A stretch of DNA of 64,000 nt, from NCBI RefSeq assembly GCF_024172165.1, contig NZ_JAMZEB010000002.1:3741501-3805500 (forward strand), read 5' to 3'. Origin of the DNA: Nonomuraea thailandensis (GTDB lineage: Bacteria; Actinomycetota; Actinomycetes; Streptosporangiales; Streptosporangiaceae). Both the position numbers and the translations under genes were made by a program. The notes under the pieces are model-generated. The model worked only from the letters and a program-made list of their open reading frames with translations. It did not search any database and was not told the origin of the DNA. Below are positions 1-7,755 of the stretch, one piece after another. Within the stretch, counting starts at the first letter, position 1. The number at the start of each line of letters is the position of its first letter.

Positions 1-39
1 GGTCCCGTCCAGCGGGACCGGCTCACGCACGTTGCGCAT
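1..39 (-). CDS. 5' end of an unidentified protein, cut by the window edge
   Basis: Only thirteen codons are visible, starting at an ATG read leftward from position 39 and giving MRNVREPVPLDGT. A good ribosome binding site (GGAGAAGG) lies directly upstream on the minus strand, so this looks like a real start codon. The product cannot be identified from so short a piece. The gene is divergent from the membrane-protein operon that starts at 200, and the AT-richer repeats at 54-83 lie in its promoter region. Confidence 0.5.
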   Translation of the reverse strand, partial: MRNVREPVPLDGT

Positions 40-53
40 GCCCTTCTCCAATC

Positions 54-83
54 GTTCTATAACTCTACAGAGAGTTCTATAAC
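54..83. promoter_or_regulatory. Direct repeat, probable operator of the leftward gene
   Basis: GTTCTATAAC occurs at 54-63 and again at 74-83, exactly 20 bp apart. AACTCT and AGAGTT (61-66 and 71-76) also form an inverted repeat across a 4-bp centre. Such AT-rich repeats upstream of a start in GC-rich DNA usually mark a repressor site over a promoter. The regulator is not visible and may be the truncated leftward gene itself. Confidence 0.5.
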
Positions 84-126
84 AGTGAGTGTGACACGGA
101 CGATCCTGGAACGCCACCACCCCGTT

Positions 127-188
127 GGTCTGCATTGCAAACCTCGCGCCCGGGTCCTACACTCCAAGAAAGGTCTGCACTGCAAACC
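127..188. promoter_or_regulatory. Twin palindromic operators GGTCTGCAnTGCAAACC
   Basis: Two copies of a 17-bp near-palindrome lie at 127-143 (GGTCTGCATTGCAAACC) and 172-188 (GGTCTGCACTGCAAACC). They are 45 bp apart centre to centre and differ only at the central base. The downstream copy ends 11 bp before the start codon at 200. They probably bind the winged-helix regulator encoded at 801-1127, giving autoregulation of the two-gene operon. That assignment is inference from position. Confidence 0.65.
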
Positions 189-199
189 GAAAGGGTCCG

Positions 200-799
200 A
201 TGGTCAGCTCGTACGAACTCGATCGCCTCGACCGCATCCGCCGAACCACCGCGGAGCACGCCCAGCGCCGTGGGCTCTACCTGGCCGCCTTCGGTCTCTT
301 CCTCGGCGCCCTCGCCTTCGGCGGCGTACGGGAGAGCCCTGTCGTCGCCGTCCTGCCCTTCGCCGTCCTGCTCGCCGCCGTGACCGGCTACTACCGCGGC
401 ACCTTCGGCACGGTCGTCCCGCGGCGTGGCGGCGCCCGGTTCCCGGCCTGGCTGCTCGTCCCCGTGCTGCTGCTGGGCGTGCTCCTGGTGGTCACCGCCG
501 CCAACGTCACCGGGGCGGCCGGGCATCTCACCGGCGGCCTGATCTTCGCCGCCCTCCTCGCCCTGATCGGCGTGCCGCCCTGGCCCGGCCGCGCGCACTA
601 CCCGGCCTCGGCCGTGCTGCTCATGGCCCTCACCCTGGCCCCGCTCGGCGTGCTCACCCCGTCAGGGCAGCACCCGTTCGCCTCGGCCGAGCCCCTCTGG
701 CAGCTCCTCACCGTCGGCGCGCTGCTCGTCGTCAACGGCCTGCTCGACCACCGGGCCCTGGTGCGCTCGCTGCCGCGACGGGCCGGCGAGGAGGAGTGA
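200..799 (+). CDS. Integral membrane protein of unknown function
   Basis: The protein has 199 residues. A charged N-terminal stretch (YELDRLDRIRRTTAEHAQRRG) is followed by about five or six hydrophobic segments, so it should sit in the cytoplasmic membrane. ATG at 200 is chosen because AAGGG lies just upstream; the frame is open further upstream but would run through the twin operators. The next gene begins one base after its stop codon, so the two form an operon. A membrane protein paired with a small winged-helix regulator is a recurring actinobacterial arrangement. The biochemical role is unknown and there are no catalytic motifs. Confidence 0.75.
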   Translation: MVSSYELDRLDRIRRTTAEHAQRRGLYLAAFGLFLGALAFGGVRESPVVAVLPFAVLLAAVTGYYRGTFGTVVPRRGGARFPAWLLVPVLLLGVLLVVTAANVTGAAGHLTGGLIFAALLALIGVPPWPGRAHYPASAVLLMALTLAPLGVLTPSGQHPFASAEPLWQLLTVGALLVVNGLLDHRALVRSLPRRAGEEE

Positions 800-800
800 G

Positions 801-1127
801 GTGACGACCCCGTTCGAGGACATGACGGAGATCGACCGGCTGGTGCACGACCCCTCCCGGCTGGCGATCACGAGTGCGCTGTCGGCCTGCGAGAGCGCCG
901 ACTTCCTCTTTCTCCAGCGGGTCACCGGCCTGTCCAAGGGCAACCTGTCCAGCCATCTGGCCAAGCTGGAGAAGGGCGGGATCGTCCGGATCGAGAAGAC
1001 CGGCCAGCGCCGTCCCCGGACCGTCGTCAGCCTCACCGAGCCGGGCCGCGCCGCCGCGGCCGAGCACTGGGACCGGCTGCTGCGCCTGCACGAGGCCGCC
1101 CGCACCTGGGTGCCCTCCGAGTCGTGA
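801..1127 (+). CDS. Winged-helix transcriptional regulator, HTH_34-like
   Basis: A compact 108-residue protein that is almost entirely a winged helix. The segment ITSALSACESADFLFLQRVTGLSKGNLSSHLAKLEKGG carries the helix-turn-helix, and the following VRIEKTGQRRPRTVVSLT is the wing strand. This matches the short MarR/ArsR-like family (Pfam HTH_34) that lacks a sensor domain. The GTG start sits one base after the stop of the membrane protein, so the pair is translationally coupled. It probably represses its own operon through the twin palindromes at 127-188. The inducing signal is not evident. Confidence 0.85.
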   Translation: MTTPFEDMTEIDRLVHDPSRLAITSALSACESADFLFLQRVTGLSKGNLSSHLAKLEKGGIVRIEKTGQRRPRTVVSLTEPGRAAAAEHWDRLLRLHEAARTWVPSES

Positions 1128-1131
1128 CGGA

Positions 1132-2553
1132 TCACCCGCCGAGGTCGGGCAGCGCCAGGCACAGGGCGTCCAGCGCGGCGGCGAACGCGTGCTCGGGCGG
1201 GGTGCCGTACCCGATGACCAGGCCGTCGCGGGCCGGCATCGCGCTCCGCGGATGCCGGTACGGGCCCAGGCCGTCCAGGGCGAGGCCGAGGCGGCGGGCG
1301 GCGCGCAGCGCGGCCTGCTCGGTTCCGGGAGGAAGGTCCAGAACGGCGTGCAGGCCCGCCGCGATGCCGCTGACGGTGACGTGCGGGGCGTGCCCGGCGA
1401 GCGTGGCGGTGAGCAGGTCCCGGCGGCGCCGGTAGATCGCGCGCATGCGGCGCAGCTGGCGGTCGTAGGCGCCGCACGCGAGGAAGTCGGCCAGGGTGAG
1501 CTGGTCGGTGACGCCCGACCAGAACTCCCGCGGCCCCTTGGCGGCGAGCACCTCGTCCACCAGCCGGCCGGGCAGCGCCATCCAGCCGAGCCGCAGCGAC
1601 GGCGACAGGCTCTTGCTGGTCGAGCCGAAGTAGACGACACGGTCGGGGTCGAGGCCCTGCACGGCGCCGACCGGTTCGCGGTCGTAGCGGAACTCGCCGT
1701 CGTAGTCGTCCTCCAGCACCAGGCCGCCCGTGGCGCGGGCCCAGTCGATGACCGCGGCCCGTCTCCGGGGGTGCAGGGCGCCTCCGGTGGGGTACTGGTG
1801 CGCCGGAGTCAGCAGGACCGCTCGCGCGCCCGTGGCGGGCAGGTCCTCGATCCGGGCGCCGTGGGCGTCCACGGTGAGCGGCACGGTCGTCAGCCCCGCC
1901 TCTGTCAGGAGGGAGCGGTGGAAGGCGAGCCCGTACGCCTCGACGGCGACCGGGCCGCGCAGCACCTGGGACACCAGCCGCAGCCCGTGCGCGTACCCCG
2001 AGCAGATCACGACGTGCCCGGCCGTGGTGCGCACGCCTCTGGTGCGTGCCAGGTAGTCCACCAGCGCGTGGCGCAGCTCGGGGCGGCCGCGGGGGTCGCC
2101 GACGCCGAAGGCGTCGCTCGGCGCGGCGGTCAGCGCCCGCCTGGCCGAGGCGGTCCAGGCCGAGCGGGGGAAGGCGGAGGCGTCGGGGGAGCTGGGCATG
2201 AGGTCGTGGGCGATCCGGGGGCGGGACGGACGCACGGGGTCTCGCCGCCGGTCCGGCTCCACCGGCGCGGCGCGGTGCGCGACCTCGGTGCCGGAGCCCT
2301 GACGGGCGGTGAGCCAGCCCTCCTCGACGAGCTCGGCGTAGGCGGCGGCCACCGTGTTGCGGGCGATGCCCAGGTCGAGGGCCAGGGCGCGGTAGGGCGG
2401 CAACCGGGTGCCGGGCGCCAGGCGTCCCGAGTCGACGGCCTCGCGCAGGGCCCGCATCAGCCGTACGCGGGCGCCGCCGCTGCCGCTGAGCTCCAGATGC
2501 AGGTCGCCGCCGCTCACGGATTGGCCCAGGGAAGACTCATGGGAATGCAACAT
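1132..2553 (-). CDS. MocR/PdxR-type GntR regulator with aminotransferase-like domain
   Basis: The 473-residue protein has an N-terminal GntR winged helix (about residues 25-95; LPPYRALALDLGIARNTV) and a C-terminal fold-type I aminotransferase domain. The latter contains LEDDYDGEFRYD and the PLP-lysine motif STSKSLSPSLRLGW. MocR regulators use bound PLP as effector and often control vitamin B6, GABA or taurine genes; they are not usually active transaminases. No pyridoxal or aminobutyrate gene is adjacent, so the target is unknown. It ends 4 bp from the convergent winged-helix gene. The first ATG has no clear ribosome binding site, so the start is tentative. Confidence 0.9.
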   Translation of the reverse strand: MLHSHESSLGQSVSGGDLHLELSGSGGARVRLMRALREAVDSGRLAPGTRLPPYRALALDLGIARNTVAAAYAELVEEGWLTARQGSGTEVAHRAAPVEPDRRRDPVRPSRPRIAHDLMPSSPDASAFPRSAWTASARRALTAAPSDAFGVGDPRGRPELRHALVDYLARTRGVRTTAGHVVICSGYAHGLRLVSQVLRGPVAVEAYGLAFHRSLLTEAGLTTVPLTVDAHGARIEDLPATGARAVLLTPAHQYPTGGALHPRRRAAVIDWARATGGLVLEDDYDGEFRYDREPVGAVQGLDPDRVVYFGSTSKSLSPSLRLGWMALPGRLVDEVLAAKGPREFWSGVTDQLTLADFLACGAYDRQLRRMRAIYRRRRDLLTATLAGHAPHVTVSGIAAGLHAVLDLPPGTEQAALRAARRLGLALDGLGPYRHPRSAMPARDGLVIGYGTPPEHAFAAALDALCLALPDLGG

Positions 2554-2568
2554 ACCGTGGGCCGATCC

Positions 2569-2760
2569 TCACCGGGCGGTCAGACGGCGCCCAGCCGGCG
2601 CCACCAGGAGCGCGCCGGCCGCTGGAGCCCGCCATCCGGAAGACGCTGCCCAGCAGCAGCCCGCCCACCAGCGGGGGCTGAGGCTCCTTCGTCCCCGGGC
2701 GCCGGCGATCTGCCGGGCCGGGGCGTTGAGCCGGTCGTACAGGTTCGTGACGGCGACCAT
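2569..2760 (-). pseudogene. Short remnant resembling the end of a carboxymuconolactone decarboxylase-like protein
   Basis: An open frame begins with ATG overlapping the WYL regulator stop (TGATG) and gives 63 residues. The start, MVAVTNLYDRLNAPARQIAG, resembles the last helix of AhpD/carboxymuconolactone decarboxylase proteins. The rest is Arg/Ala-rich and looks like non-coding drift. I read it as a degraded fragment of a gene once downstream of the regulator. The family link rests on a weak by-eye match. Confidence 0.3.
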
Positions 2761-3731
2761 CAAGGCGGCGTGGGCGCCGGAGGGCTGGCCGCCTCGGCGT
2801 AGCGGCGGGCGAGCTGGGCGAAGGCGGCCTGGAGCTCCGGCGGGCCGACCACCTCGATGCCGGCGTCGAACCTGCCGACGGTGGCGGCCAGGCCGGTCCA
2901 CGACCACGAACCCAGGACGAGCCGGCAGCGGCCGGGGCCGAGCTCCTCGACGACCCCGTCGCGGACGTAGGGGGACACGGCGCCGGCGGGCAGGGAGAGG
3001 ATCACCTCGCCGCGGCAGGGCCACCGGCCGGACCCGTCGGAGCCGAGGAACCTGGCGGTCAGGAAGGCGGCCACCGTGCCTCCCGGCAGCTCGCGCGGGG
3101 TGAAGCGGGGCCCGGCCGGGGTGCGCGGGGTGACGCGGTCGGCGCGGAAGGTGCGCCAGTCCTCGCGATCGAGGTCCCAGGCGACGAGGTACCAGCGCCC
3201 GCCCCAGGTGACGAGGTGATGGGGCTCGGCCCGGCGCGGCGGGGCCTCCTGCGAGCCGTAGCCGAAGCGCAGCACCTCGCGGGCGTGGACGGCGGCGCTG
3301 AGCGCGACGAGCACCCCGCTGCCCACCTGCGGCCCGGGCGCGGGCCGCTCGACGGCGGTGACCTGAAGGGTGTCGATGCGGTGGCGCAGCCGGGCGGGCA
3401 TCACCTGGCGGACGGTGCTCAGCGCGCGGGCCGCGGCCTCCTCGATGCCGGCGCCGCTGGTGGCCGCGACCTGCAGCGCGATGGCCAGGGCGACGGCCTG
3501 CTCGTCGTCGAACAACAAGGGCGGCAGCTCCGAGCCGGCGTCCAGCCGGTATCCGCCCTCGGGCCCCTTGAAGGCCACGATGGGGTAGCCGAGCTCGCGC
3601 AGCCGGTCGACGTCGCGGCGCACGGTGCGCGCGCTCACGTCGAGCCGGTCGGCCAGCAGCGCCCCCGGCCAGTCGCGGCGCGTCTGGAGCAACGAGAGCA
3701 GCGCCAGCAGCCGCGCTGAGGTCTTCGGCAT
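2760..3731 (-). CDS. WYL-domain transcriptional regulator (YafY type)
   Basis: About 323 residues, with a DeoR-like helix-turn-helix at the N-terminus (LLADRLDVSARTVRRDVDRLRELGYPI), then GGYRLDAGSELPPLLFDDEQAVALAIAL, and a WYL domain whose core reads WGGRWYLVAWDLDREDWRTFRADRV. WYL domains sense ligands or nucleic acids and control the attached HTH. ATG at 3731 is preferred because homologues begin MPKTSARLL; an in-frame ATG at 3740 is also possible. The gene is divergent from the VOC protein at 3820, a pairing widespread in actinobacteria, so that gene is the likely target. Confidence 0.88.
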   Translation of the reverse strand: MPKTSARLLALLSLLQTRRDWPGALLADRLDVSARTVRRDVDRLRELGYPIVAFKGPEGGYRLDAGSELPPLLFDDEQAVALAIALQVAATSGAGIEEAAARALSTVRQVMPARLRHRIDTLQVTAVERPAPGPQVGSGVLVALSAAVHAREVLRFGYGSQEAPPRRAEPHHLVTWGGRWYLVAWDLDREDWRTFRADRVTPRTPAGPRFTPRELPGGTVAAFLTARFLGSDGSGRWPCRGEVILSLPAGAVSPYVRDGVVEELGPGRCRLVLGSWSWTGLAATVGRFDAGIEVVGPPELQAAFAQLARRYAEAASPPAPTPP

Positions 3732-3819
3732 GTTGCCCATTCTGCCTGCGGTAGAGGCCACATCCTGTCCGCTACCCCTGCGACTGTGGTCCTCGCAACG
3801 ACCTGACAAGGAGCCGGAT

Positions 3820-4242
3820 ATGTCCGTTAAGTCCACTACTCATCTGAACTTCCAGGGCGACGCCCGGGCGGCGCTCGAGTTCTACCAGGCCGTGTTCGGC
3901 GGGCACGTCGCCGTCGTCACCTACAAGGACCTCGGGAACGTGCAGGACCCCGCCGACGCGGACCGGGTGACGTGGGGCCAGGTGCTCGCCGGGAACGGTT
4001 TCCACGTGATGGCCTACGACGTGCCCACGGGGACGCCCTGGGACCGGGGTGAGAACGCGTTCTTCCTGTCCGTCCGCGGTGAGAACCCGGAGGAGATCAC
4101 CGCGTACTGGGAGAAGCTCTCCGACGGCGCGACCATCGCCCGGCCCCTGGCGCCCGCGCAGTGGGCCCCGCTCTACGGGATGCTCACCGACCGCTTCGGA
4201 GTCACCTGGGTCCTGGACGTCGCGAGCGAGTACGGCGCCTGA
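3820..4242 (+). CDS. VOC-family protein (PhnB/glyoxalase-like)
   Basis: This 140-residue protein has the PhnB-type start (TTHLNFQGDARAALEFYQAVFGGHVAVVTYKD) and end (MLTDRFGVTWVLDV) of the vicinal-oxygen-chelate superfamily. Proteins of this subtype are often labelled 3-demethylubiquinone methyltransferase-like, but their activity is generally unknown. A strong ribosome binding site, AAGGAG, lies 6 bp before the ATG. It is transcribed away from the WYL regulator, which probably controls it from the shared 88-bp gap. Substrate unknown. Confidence 0.85.
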   Translation: MSVKSTTHLNFQGDARAALEFYQAVFGGHVAVVTYKDLGNVQDPADADRVTWGQVLAGNGFHVMAYDVPTGTPWDRGENAFFLSVRGENPEEITAYWEKLSDGATIARPLAPAQWAPLYGMLTDRFGVTWVLDVASEYGA

Positions 4243-4309
4243 GCACCCGGCGTGGTGCGGGACCCGCCCGCGCCACGCCCCCTCCTCCTGCCGAAGGGAA
4301 CCAACGAAG

Positions 4310-4693
4310 ATGAGAACGCGCCCCCTGGGGCGGACCGGGATCCAGGTGAGCCCCTACTGCCTGGGCACGATGATGTTCGGCCGGGTCGGCAACCCCGACC
4401 ACGACGACTGCGTCCGCCTCGTCCACCGGGCCCTCGACGCCGGGATCAACGTCATCGACACCGCCGACGTCTACTCCTGCAGCGAGAGCGGGGAGATCGT
4501 CGGCAAGGCGCTCAAGGGCCGCCGCGACGACGTCGTCCTGGCCACCAAGGTCAACGCCCCGATGGGGGAGGACCCCAACCGCGCCGGCAACTCCCGGCGC
4601 TGGATCGTCACCGAGGTCGAGCACTCGCTGCGCCGCCTGCGGACCGACCACATCGACCGCAGGCGGCCGTCCGGCGAGCGAGCGGCGGCGTGA
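4310..4693 (+). pseudogene. Truncated aldo/keto reductase (N-terminal third only)
   Basis: The 127-residue frame begins as a normal aldo/keto reductase (RTRPLGRTGIQVSPYCLG, then IDTADVYSCSESGEIVG and VLATKVNAPMGEDPN), including catalytic Asp, Tyr and Lys. It runs to the RRLRTDHID motif and then breaks into RRRPSGERAAA and stop. Family members are about 320 residues, so roughly two thirds of the barrel, including most of the cofactor site, is missing. The junction near 4660 looks like an internal deletion that brought the next gene close. A good start site remains (GAAGGGA upstream). Function is almost certainly lost. Confidence 0.8.
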
Positions 4694-4697
4694 GGCG

Positions 4698-5819
4698 ATG
4701 ACCGTCCTCGGCGCCCGGGCGCTGAACCGCGCGACGCTGGCCCGGCAACTGCTGCTCGACCGCGCCGACCTGCCGGTGCCCGGCGCGGTGGCGCACCTGT
4801 GCGGCCTGCAGGCGCAGGAGCCGCAGGAGCCGTTCGTCGGGCTCTGGTCGCGGCTGCGCTCCTTCGACCCGGCGGCGCTCTCGCGACAGCTGGCCGGGCG
4901 CGGGGTGGTGCGCACGCACCTGATGCGGCGCACCGTGCACCTGCTCACCGCCGGCGACGCGCTGGCCTGGCGGGCCCGCCACGACGCCATGCTGCGCCGG
5001 CGTGTGCTCGGCACCTACCGGCGTGAGCTGGCCGGGGTGGACCTCGACGAGCTCGCGGCGGCGGCCCGGGCGGTGACGGCCGACGGCGAGCCGCGCTCGA
5101 TGAGCGAGCTCGCGCGGGCGGTGGCCGCGCGCTGGCCGGAGCCGGGGCCGAGGGCGCTGGGCGAGATGCTGGTGGCCGCGCTCATCCCGATGGCGCAGCT
5201 CCCGCCGCGCGGGCTGTGGCGGACGAGGGCGGGGGTGCGCAACGTCCCGCTCTCCTCCTGGCTGGGGCGGGAGATCGACCCGCCGGCCGCGGACGGCTCC
5301 GATCCGGTGGGGCAAGCGCTGGTACGGCGCTATCTCGCCGCGTTCGGCCCGGCCGCCGCGGCCGACCTGCGGGCCTGGTGCGGCCTGGCCGGGCTGCCCT
5401 CCGCGGTCGCCGCGGTCCGCGAGGAGCTGGTCGAGTTCAGGGACGAGCGGGGCCGGGTGCTGCTCGACCTGCCCGGCGCGCCGCGTCCCGACCCCGGCGT
5501 CCCGGCCCCGGTACGGTTCCTGCCGGCGTTCGACAACGCGATACTCGGCTACCACGACCGGACCCGGATCATCGACGACGCCCACCGCGGCCTGTCGGTC
5601 GCCGGCGCCCGCGTGGTCCTGGTGGACGGCCGGGTCGGCGCGACCTGGACCGTCGAGGACGGCGCCGTGGCCATCGTCCCGCTGCGTCCCCTCTCCCGCA
5701 CCGAACGCGACGCCGTGGCCGAGGAGGGGCGGGCGCTGGCGTCGTTCCTGTCCGACGGCGACAGCGATCGCGTACGGCTTGACCCTCACCTCACGTCAGG
5801 CGGCACAGTGAACGCATGA
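4698..5819 (+). CDS. Winged-helix DNA-binding protein, AlkZ/HTH_42 family (possible DNA glycosylase)
   Basis: A 373-residue member of the HTH_42 family that includes AlkZ and E. coli YcaQ (AlkX), glycosylases that unhook alkylated bases and crosslinks. The diagnostic Gln-x-Gln of AlkZ-like enzymes is visible near residue 36 in the context HLCGLQAQEPQEPF. RTHLMRRTVHLL and FLPAFDNAILGYHDRTRII are also typical. Many genomic homologues are uncharacterised, so glycosylase activity is inferred from the motif. The gene follows the broken aldo/keto reductase by 4 bp and overlaps the next gene by 4 bp (ATGA). A MerR-type promoter is embedded in its last codons. Confidence 0.8.
   Translation: MTVLGARALNRATLARQLLLDRADLPVPGAVAHLCGLQAQEPQEPFVGLWSRLRSFDPAALSRQLAGRGVVRTHLMRRTVHLLTAGDALAWRARHDAMLRRRVLGTYRRELAGVDLDELAAAARAVTADGEPRSMSELARAVAARWPEPGPRALGEMLVAALIPMAQLPPRGLWRTRAGVRNVPLSSWLGREIDPPAADGSDPVGQALVRRYLAAFGPAAAADLRAWCGLAGLPSAVAAVREELVEFRDERGRVLLDLPGAPRPDPGVPAPVRFLPAFDNAILGYHDRTRIIDDAHRGLSVAGARVVLVDGRVGATWTVEDGAVAIVPLRPLSRTERDAVAEEGRALASFLSDGDSDRVRLDPHLTSGGTVNA
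5779..5809 (+). promoter_or_regulatory. MerR-type promoter with 19-bp spacer inside the upstream gene
   Basis: TTGACC (5779-5784) and CACAGT (5804-5809) are separated by exactly 19 bp, the overlong spacing that MerR proteins correct by twisting DNA. The spacer contains CCTCAC and GTCAGG half-sites. It lies just upstream of the TipAL-like gene at 5816, so autoregulation is likely. The -10 is weak, as expected for an activator-dependent promoter. This start would give an almost leaderless transcript. Confidence 0.5.
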
Positions 5820-6598
5820 CCACGCAAGAGCACACCGTCGGCGCCGTCGCCGAGCTGGCCGGGATCTCGGTGCGCGCCCTCCACCACTACGACGAGATCG
5901 GGCTCCTGGAGCCCAGCGAGCGCAGCGCCGCCGGCTACCGGCTCTACTCCGGCGACGACCTGCGGCGCTTGCAGCACATCCTGTTCTACCGGGAGCTCGG
6001 CTTCGACCTCGACACCATCGGCGCGATCCTCGCCGACCCGGCGCGCACCGACGCCGACCGGCTGCGGGAGCAGCGTACGCTGCTCACCGCGCGGATCGAG
6101 CGGCAGCAGGCCATGCTCGCCTCGATCGACAGGGAGCTCCACGCGCGCGAGCTCGGCCTCACCCTCACCCCGCGGGAGCGGCTGGAGATCTTCGGCAGCA
6201 CCCGGCTGGAGGACAACGCGGCCCGCGCGCGGGAGCGCTGGGGCGACTCGGAGCTGTGGCGCCAGCGGCAGCGGCGCGCCGCCGCCTGCTCCGCGGCCGA
6301 CTGGGAGCGCATCCGCGACGAGCAGTCCGCCATCCACCGGCGGCTGCTCGACGCCATGGCCGCCGGCGTGCCGGCCGCCGACCCCGCCGTCATGGGCCTG
6401 GCCGAGGAGCACCGGCTGCACCTGCACCGGCGCTTCCACGACTGCGACCACGAAACCCACCGCGGCCTTGCCAGGGCCTATCTCGCCAACGAGCGGATCG
6501 GGCGCAACTACGACGACATGGCGCCCGGCCTGTCCCGCTACGTGCACGACGCCATCATGGCCAACGCCGACCGGGCGCGGGGCGCGGGCCGAGGTTAA
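5816..6598 (+). CDS. MerR-family regulator with TipAS-like drug-binding domain
   Basis: The 260-residue protein has an N-terminal MerR helix-turn-helix (VGAVAELAGISVRALHHYDEIGLL), a dimerisation coiled coil (about residues 75-110) and a C-terminal TipAS-type domain. TipAL of Streptomyces covalently captures thiostrepton-class peptides through a Cys. A Cys in the matching place is visible in HRRFHDCDHETHRGLARAYL. The protein is therefore likely to sense hydrophobic peptide antibiotics or similar ligands and activate its own promoter and others. The ATG overlaps the previous stop by 4 bp. No efflux gene is adjacent. Confidence 0.88.
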   Translation: MTTQEHTVGAVAELAGISVRALHHYDEIGLLEPSERSAAGYRLYSGDDLRRLQHILFYRELGFDLDTIGAILADPARTDADRLREQRTLLTARIERQQAMLASIDRELHARELGLTLTPRERLEIFGSTRLEDNAARARERWGDSELWRQRQRRAAACSAADWERIRDEQSAIHRRLLDAMAAGVPAADPAVMGLAEEHRLHLHRRFHDCDHETHRGLARAYLANERIGRNYDDMAPGLSRYVHDAIMANADRARGAGRG

Positions 6599-6681
6599 AC
6601 GCCGAGGTCAGCCGGGTAGGGCTGGGCATGTTTGCGGCGTTTACGGGGGGCGCCGGACACGGAGGAGTCACCGGGGGCACG

Positions 6682-7734
6682 ATGCGAGCGTTCGTGATGA
6701 GGCAGATCGGCCAGGTCGGGTTCATGGACAAACCCGTCCCGCGGCCCGGCCCGCTCGACGCCGTCGTCAAGACCACCGCCGCCCTCATCTGCACCTCCGA
6801 CTCCCACACCGTCAGAGGCGGCATCGGGCCTCGGGAGAACCTCACGCTCGGCCACGAGGGCGTCGGCGTGGTGCACGAGGTGGGCGAGGAGGTGAAGGGC
6901 TTCCGGCCGGGCGACCGGGTCCTGTCGGGCGCCATCACGCCCGACTGGGGCGACCTCGCCTCGCAGAACGGTCACCCGTCGCAGTCCGGCGGGCCGCTCG
7001 GCGGGTTCAAGTTCGCCAACTCCAAGGACGGCGTCTTCGCCGAGTACTTCCACGTGAACGAGGCCGACGCCAACCTGGCGAAGATCCCCGACGACGTCCC
7101 CGACGAGATGGCCGTCTACTGCGCCGACATGCTCTCGACCGGCTTCATGGGCGCGGAGAACGGCCACATCCCCATCGGCGGGACGGTGGCCGTGCTCGCC
7201 CAGGGCCCGGTGGGCCTCATGGCCACCGCGGGCGCCAGGCTGCGCGGCGCCGGCCTGGTCATCGGGGTCGAGTCGGTGCCCGGCCGGCAGCGGCTCGCCC
7301 GCGAGTACGGCGCCGACGAGATCGTCGACTTCACCGAGGAGGACGTCGTGGAGCGCGTCCTCGACCTGACCCAGGGGCAGGGCGTGGACACCGCCATCGA
7401 GGCCCTCGGCGCGGACGCCACCTTCCAGAGCGCCATCAGGATCACCAAGCCGGGCGGCACGGTGTCCAACACCGGCTACTACGGGGAAGGCGAGTTCGTG
7501 CGCATCCCCCGGGTCGAGTGGGGCGTCGGCATGGCCGACAAGACGATCACGACCGGCCTGTGCCCGGGCGGCCGGCTGCGCATGGAGCGGCTGCTGCGCA
7601 TCCTGCAGGGCAGGCGGCTCGACCCCACGCCCATGACCACCCACACGTTCCGCTTCGAGGAGATGGAGCGCGCCTTCGAGATCTCCGACAAGAAGATCGA
7701 GGACATGGTGAAGGTGCTGATCACCTTCCCGTGA
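6682..7734 (+). CDS. Zinc-dependent secondary alcohol dehydrogenase (MDR family)
   Basis: A 350-residue medium-chain dehydrogenase resembling NADP-dependent isopropanol dehydrogenases of Clostridium beijerinckii and Thermoanaerobacter. Conserved parts include CTSDSHTV (zinc Cys), LGHEGVG (zinc His), TPDWGDLASQNG, FKFANSKDGVFAEYFHVNEADANLA, CADMLSTGF (zinc Asp) and RVEWGVGMADKTI. The catalytic zinc site is intact and the structural-zinc cysteine cluster is absent, as in that subfamily. It should interconvert a secondary alcohol or aldehyde and its carbonyl. ATG at 6682 is chosen by homology; an in-frame ATG lies 54 bp upstream. It heads an operon with the GH15 and dehydrogenase genes. Confidence 0.9.
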   Translation: MRAFVMRQIGQVGFMDKPVPRPGPLDAVVKTTAALICTSDSHTVRGGIGPRENLTLGHEGVGVVHEVGEEVKGFRPGDRVLSGAITPDWGDLASQNGHPSQSGGPLGGFKFANSKDGVFAEYFHVNEADANLAKIPDDVPDEMAVYCADMLSTGFMGAENGHIPIGGTVAVLAQGPVGLMATAGARLRGAGLVIGVESVPGRQRLAREYGADEIVDFTEEDVVERVLDLTQGQGVDTAIEALGADATFQSAIRITKPGGTVSNTGYYGEGEFVRIPRVEWGVGMADKTITTGLCPGGRLRMERLLRILQGRRLDPTPMTTHTFRFEEMERAFEISDKKIEDMVKVLITFP

Positions 7735-7755
7735 CAGTGACGGAGAACGCCAGCC

